This document shows positions 62,100-64,000 of a stretch of 64,000 bases of DNA, in pieces. The stretch is from contig NZ_SNWA01000001.1 of the NCBI RefSeq assembly GCF_004361815.1, forward strand, positions 1,860,001 to 1,924,000. Direction: 5' to 3'. Position numbers and translations under genes: made by a program. Each line of letters opens with the position of its first letter. Position 1 is the stretch's first letter. Below the pieces are notes generated by a model. The model had not been told where the DNA came from and searched no databases. It was given only the letters and a program-made list of their open reading frames with translations. This stretch comes from Paraburkholderia sp. BL10I2N1 (GTDB taxonomy: Bacteria > Pseudomonadota > Gammaproteobacteria > Burkholderiales > Burkholderiaceae).

Positions 62100-63632
62100 T
62101 TAGGCGTCGGGCGTGACGGACTCGTGTTCGAACCATGCGTCGATGTCGCAACTCACTGCTTCGCGCATGCCTGGCTCGGCGAGATGCAAGCCAAGTTTTG
62201 AGCGGCGCCACAGGACGTCGTACGCGGTGCAGGCCCATTCTGTATCGCGAAGATAACGCAGTTCGGCCTCGTAAATTCCGGGCGCGAAAGCCTGCCCGAG
62301 GTCGGCCACCGAGCGCGCAGCACCTGTGATCTGTGTCGCGCGCGTCCCATAGGACCGGGCATAGCGGCGCGCAAGCTCCGGTGGCAGCCATGCATGCTGT
62401 TGCTGGAACTGCGCGGCGAAGCGTTCGAAATTCGCGTTCGCGATGTCACCGCCGGGCAGCGAAGCGCCTGCGGTCCACGCAGGCGCCGACAGGGCGAGCG
62501 CGCGGGCAAGTATGTCGACGGCTTCTTCAGCCAGCTTGCGAAAGGTCGTGATCTTGCCACCGAACACCGACAGCAGCGGCGCTTCGCCCGCTGGCGCGTC
62601 GAGTTCGAGCCGGTAGTCGCGTGTGACTGCCGACGGGTTGTCCGCGCCTTCTTCCTCGAGCAGCGGCCGCACGCCGGAATAGGTCCAGCGCACGTCGCGC
62701 GGCGTGATCTTCTGCCTGAAGTAGCGGTTGATCGAATCGCACAGGTACTGCGTTTCGTCCTCATTGATCGCTACCTTCGCCGGATCGCCGCGGTACTCGA
62801 TGTCGGTCGTGCCGATCAGCGTGTAGTCGTGTTCGTAGGGGATCGCGAAGATGATCCGCTTGTCCGGGTTCTGGAAGATGTACGCGTGATCGTGCTCGAA
62901 GAGGCGCCGCGTGACGATGTGGCTTCCCTTCACGAGCCGTACGGAGTGCGTCGCGCCTCGCCCCAGCGCACCCTGCAGCAGTTCGCTGACCCACGGGCCG
63001 GCGGCGTTGGCGATCGCGCCGGCGCGCACGTCGATGACCCTGCCGTCCGCTGATTCGAGCCGCGCCTGCCATTCGCCGCCCGCCCGCACTGCATTCACGA
63101 GTTTCGTGCGCGTCAGGATCGCCGCGCCACGTTCGCTTGCGTCGAGTGCGTTCAGCACGACGAGGCGCGCATCGTCGACCCAGCCGTCCGAGTAGACGAA
63201 GCCTCGCCTGATCGAATCGATGAGCGGCGCGCCGGCCGGATGGCGGCGCATGTCGATACCGCGCGAGCCTGGCAGCAGTTCGCGTCGCGCGAGGTGATCG
63301 TAAAGAAACAGGCCGGCCCGGATCAGCCACGCGGGCCGCAGGTTCGGCATGTGCGGCATCACGAAGCGCAGCGGCCACATGATGTGCGGTGCGGCGCGCA
63401 GCAGTGTCTCGCGCTCCTGCAGTGCCTTGCGCACGAGACCGAACTCGCGGTACTCGAGATAGCGCAGGCCGCCGTGAATCAGTTTCGTGCTGGCCGACGA
63501 CGTGTGCGACGCGAGATCGTCCTGCTCGCACAGCAACACGGAAAGGCCGCGCCCGGCGGCATCGCGGGCGATACCGGCACCGTTGATCCCGCCGCCCACG
63601 ACGAGTAAATCGTATCTCGCGCCTTGTGTCAC
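62100..63632 (-). CDS. glpD: Aerobic glycerol-3-phosphate dehydrogenase
   Basis: 510 residues from GTG at 63632 (MTQGARYDLLVVGGGINGAG); AGGGGA about 8 nt before it supports this start. FAD-binding GGGINGAGIARDAAGRG near 11, EQDDLASHTSSASTKLIHGG near 37, and the C-terminal domain from about 385 mark GlpD. It oxidises glycerol-3-phosphate to DHAP and passes electrons to ubiquinone at the inner membrane. Its upstream region carries two GlpR-like operators. Confidence 0.97.
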   Translation of the reverse strand: MTQGARYDLLVVGGGINGAGIARDAAGRGLSVLLCEQDDLASHTSSASTKLIHGGLRYLEYREFGLVRKALQERETLLRAAPHIMWPLRFVMPHMPNLRPAWLIRAGLFLYDHLARRELLPGSRGIDMRRHPAGAPLIDSIRRGFVYSDGWVDDARLVVLNALDASERGAAILTRTKLVNAVRAGGEWQARLESADGRVIDVRAGAIANAAGPWVSELLQGALGRGATHSVRLVKGSHIVTRRLFEHDHAYIFQNPDKRIIFAIPYEHDYTLIGTTDIEYRGDPAKVAINEDETQYLCDSINRYFRQKITPRDVRWTYSGVRPLLEEEGADNPSAVTRDYRLELDAPAGEAPLLSVFGGKITTFRKLAEEAVDILARALALSAPAWTAGASLPGGDIANANFERFAAQFQQQHAWLPPELARRYARSYGTRATQITGAARSVADLGQAFAPGIYEAELRYLRDTEWACTAYDVLWRRSKLGLHLAEPGMREAVSCDIDAWFEHESVTPDA

Positions 63633-63676
63633 CTGCTGTGTCCCCTGAAGACTGAAGGAAAATACCTCGAACTGAT

Positions 63677-63696
63677 AATGTTCGTTTTCGAACTCT
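63677..63696. promoter_or_regulatory. GlpR operator, site 1
   Basis: AATGTTCGTTTTCGAACTCT fits the E. coli GlpR consensus WATKYTCGWWAWMGAACATW at 17 of 20 positions and contains a perfect TTCG-TTTT-CGAA dyad. It lies 45-64 bp before the glpD start, over the expected promoter. Confidence 0.7.
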
Positions 63697-63721
63697 AATG
63701 AACATATTCGAAAAAGTAAAG
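63697..63721. promoter_or_regulatory. GlpR operator, site 2 (weaker)
   Basis: Directly next to site 1, AATGAACATATTCGAAAAAG repeats the GAACAT and TTCG half-site words in a looser arrangement. Tandem operators are usual in front of glp genes. Confidence 0.45.
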
Positions 63722-63808
63722 TTCAGACCTCGGCTGGCCGATCGGACGAGGTGACACGGGCTACGCTAGCAGACGATACTCATGTCACGGGCTATCGAGA
63801 GGTGAAAA

Positions 63809-64000
63809 ATGCGTGGACTTTTGATGATTGGTGCCGCGGCGTTTCTCGTGGGGTGCGTGAGCACACCGAGTCTTACTGGAACGACGGGCACGCGTTCGTT
63901 TGCGGCGCTGCAGGAGATGTGCGGCGCGCAGCGAGTCGACTATGGTGAAGACGCGCAATCCGTCTATACGGTGCTATTCGATGCGCATGTCGCAAACCGG
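63809..64000 (+). CDS. Small lipoprotein of unknown function, 5' part
   Basis: 64 codons to the window edge, from ATG at 63809 (MRGLLMIGAAAFLVGCVSTP), preceded by GAGAGGTG as ribosome-binding site. A short hydrophobic stretch ends in the lipobox LVGC, so Cys16 would be acylated after signal peptidase II cleavage; the residues after it (VST) do not include Asp at +2, which suggests outer-membrane sorting by Lol. The rest (FAALQEMCGAQRVDYGEDAQ) is not recognised. Divergent from glpD. It continues outside the window. Confidence 0.75.
   Translation, partial: MRGLLMIGAAAFLVGCVSTPSLTGTTGTRSFAALQEMCGAQRVDYGEDAQSVYTVLFDAHVANR

Overview
The window is high-GC, gene-dense chromosomal DNA from a betaproteobacterium. 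Gene content and order point to the family Burkholderiaceae, most likely Burkholderia sensu lato (Paraburkholderia or a close relative). Pointers are the DUF3683 fused oxidoreductase, the lptD-surA-pdxA-rsmA and miaB-phoH-ybeY-corC-lnt runs, a Burkholderia-type porin, and glyQS beside gmhB-plsC. This is inference from order and protein character; no database search was possible. I saw no rRNA, tRNA, CRISPR array, prophage or intact insertion sequence.

Layout. 1-993 (minus): 5' part of ilvA. 1505-6512: DUF3683 FAD/Fe-S oxidoreductase, HIT protein, DUF971 protein. 6594-10709: ubiquinone cluster ubiE - Tim44-like - ubiJ - ubiB. 10787-16425: methyltransferase, then FmdB zinc ribbon - DUF502 - aspS - nudB - clsB. 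16676-23868: fatty-acid beta-oxidation block (TetR regulator behind a perfect palindrome, acyl-CoA dehydrogenase, FadB-like fusion, thiolase, enoyl-CoA hydratase). 23928-25371: fdhD divergent from a nitrate-reductase-associated protein gene. 25526-28648: membrane PAS-GGDEF-EAL protein behind a sigma-28-like sequence. 28707-31208: thioesterase and an Atm1/HMT1-type ABC exporter. 31349-33146 (minus): murU and amgK, the peptidoglycan-sugar recycling bypass, divergent from lptD-surA-pdxA-rsmA (33370-39060). 39145-42029: EamA exporter, porin, glyoxalase I. 42118-54240 (minus): a long housekeeping run from miaB through phoH, ybeY, chaC, corC, lnt, glyQ, glyS, gmhB and plsC to a YgjP-like metalloprotease. 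54361-57012: LysR regulator divergent from a VOC protein and an MFS exporter. 57158-57853: XRE-cupin regulator. 57961-59008: FMN riboswitch and ribB. 59009-59585: non-coding stretch with a decayed SDR (FabG-type) fragment. 59586-63632 (minus): glycerol catabolism, glpD - glpK - HAD phosphatase, behind a GlpR-type operator. 63809-64000: start of a small lipoprotein gene.

Functionally most of the window is core metabolism and envelope biogenesis: LPS insertion (LptD), outer-membrane protein folding (SurA), lipoprotein acylation (Lnt), phospholipids (PlsC, ClsB), heptose supply (GmhB) and wall-sugar salvage (AmgK, MurU). The most informative extra signals are regulatory: a GAAAC-CG-GTTTC palindrome before the beta-oxidation regulator, a sigma-28-like promoter before the c-di-GMP gene, a GlpR operator pair before glpD, LysR-type boxes, and strong hairpins between fmdB and the DUF502 gene and between the fadB-like gene and the thiolase gene. 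No wholly new system stands out. The least understood proteins with clear conserved context are the DUF3683 fusion, the Tim44-like protein inside the ubi cluster, DUF971 and DUF502.
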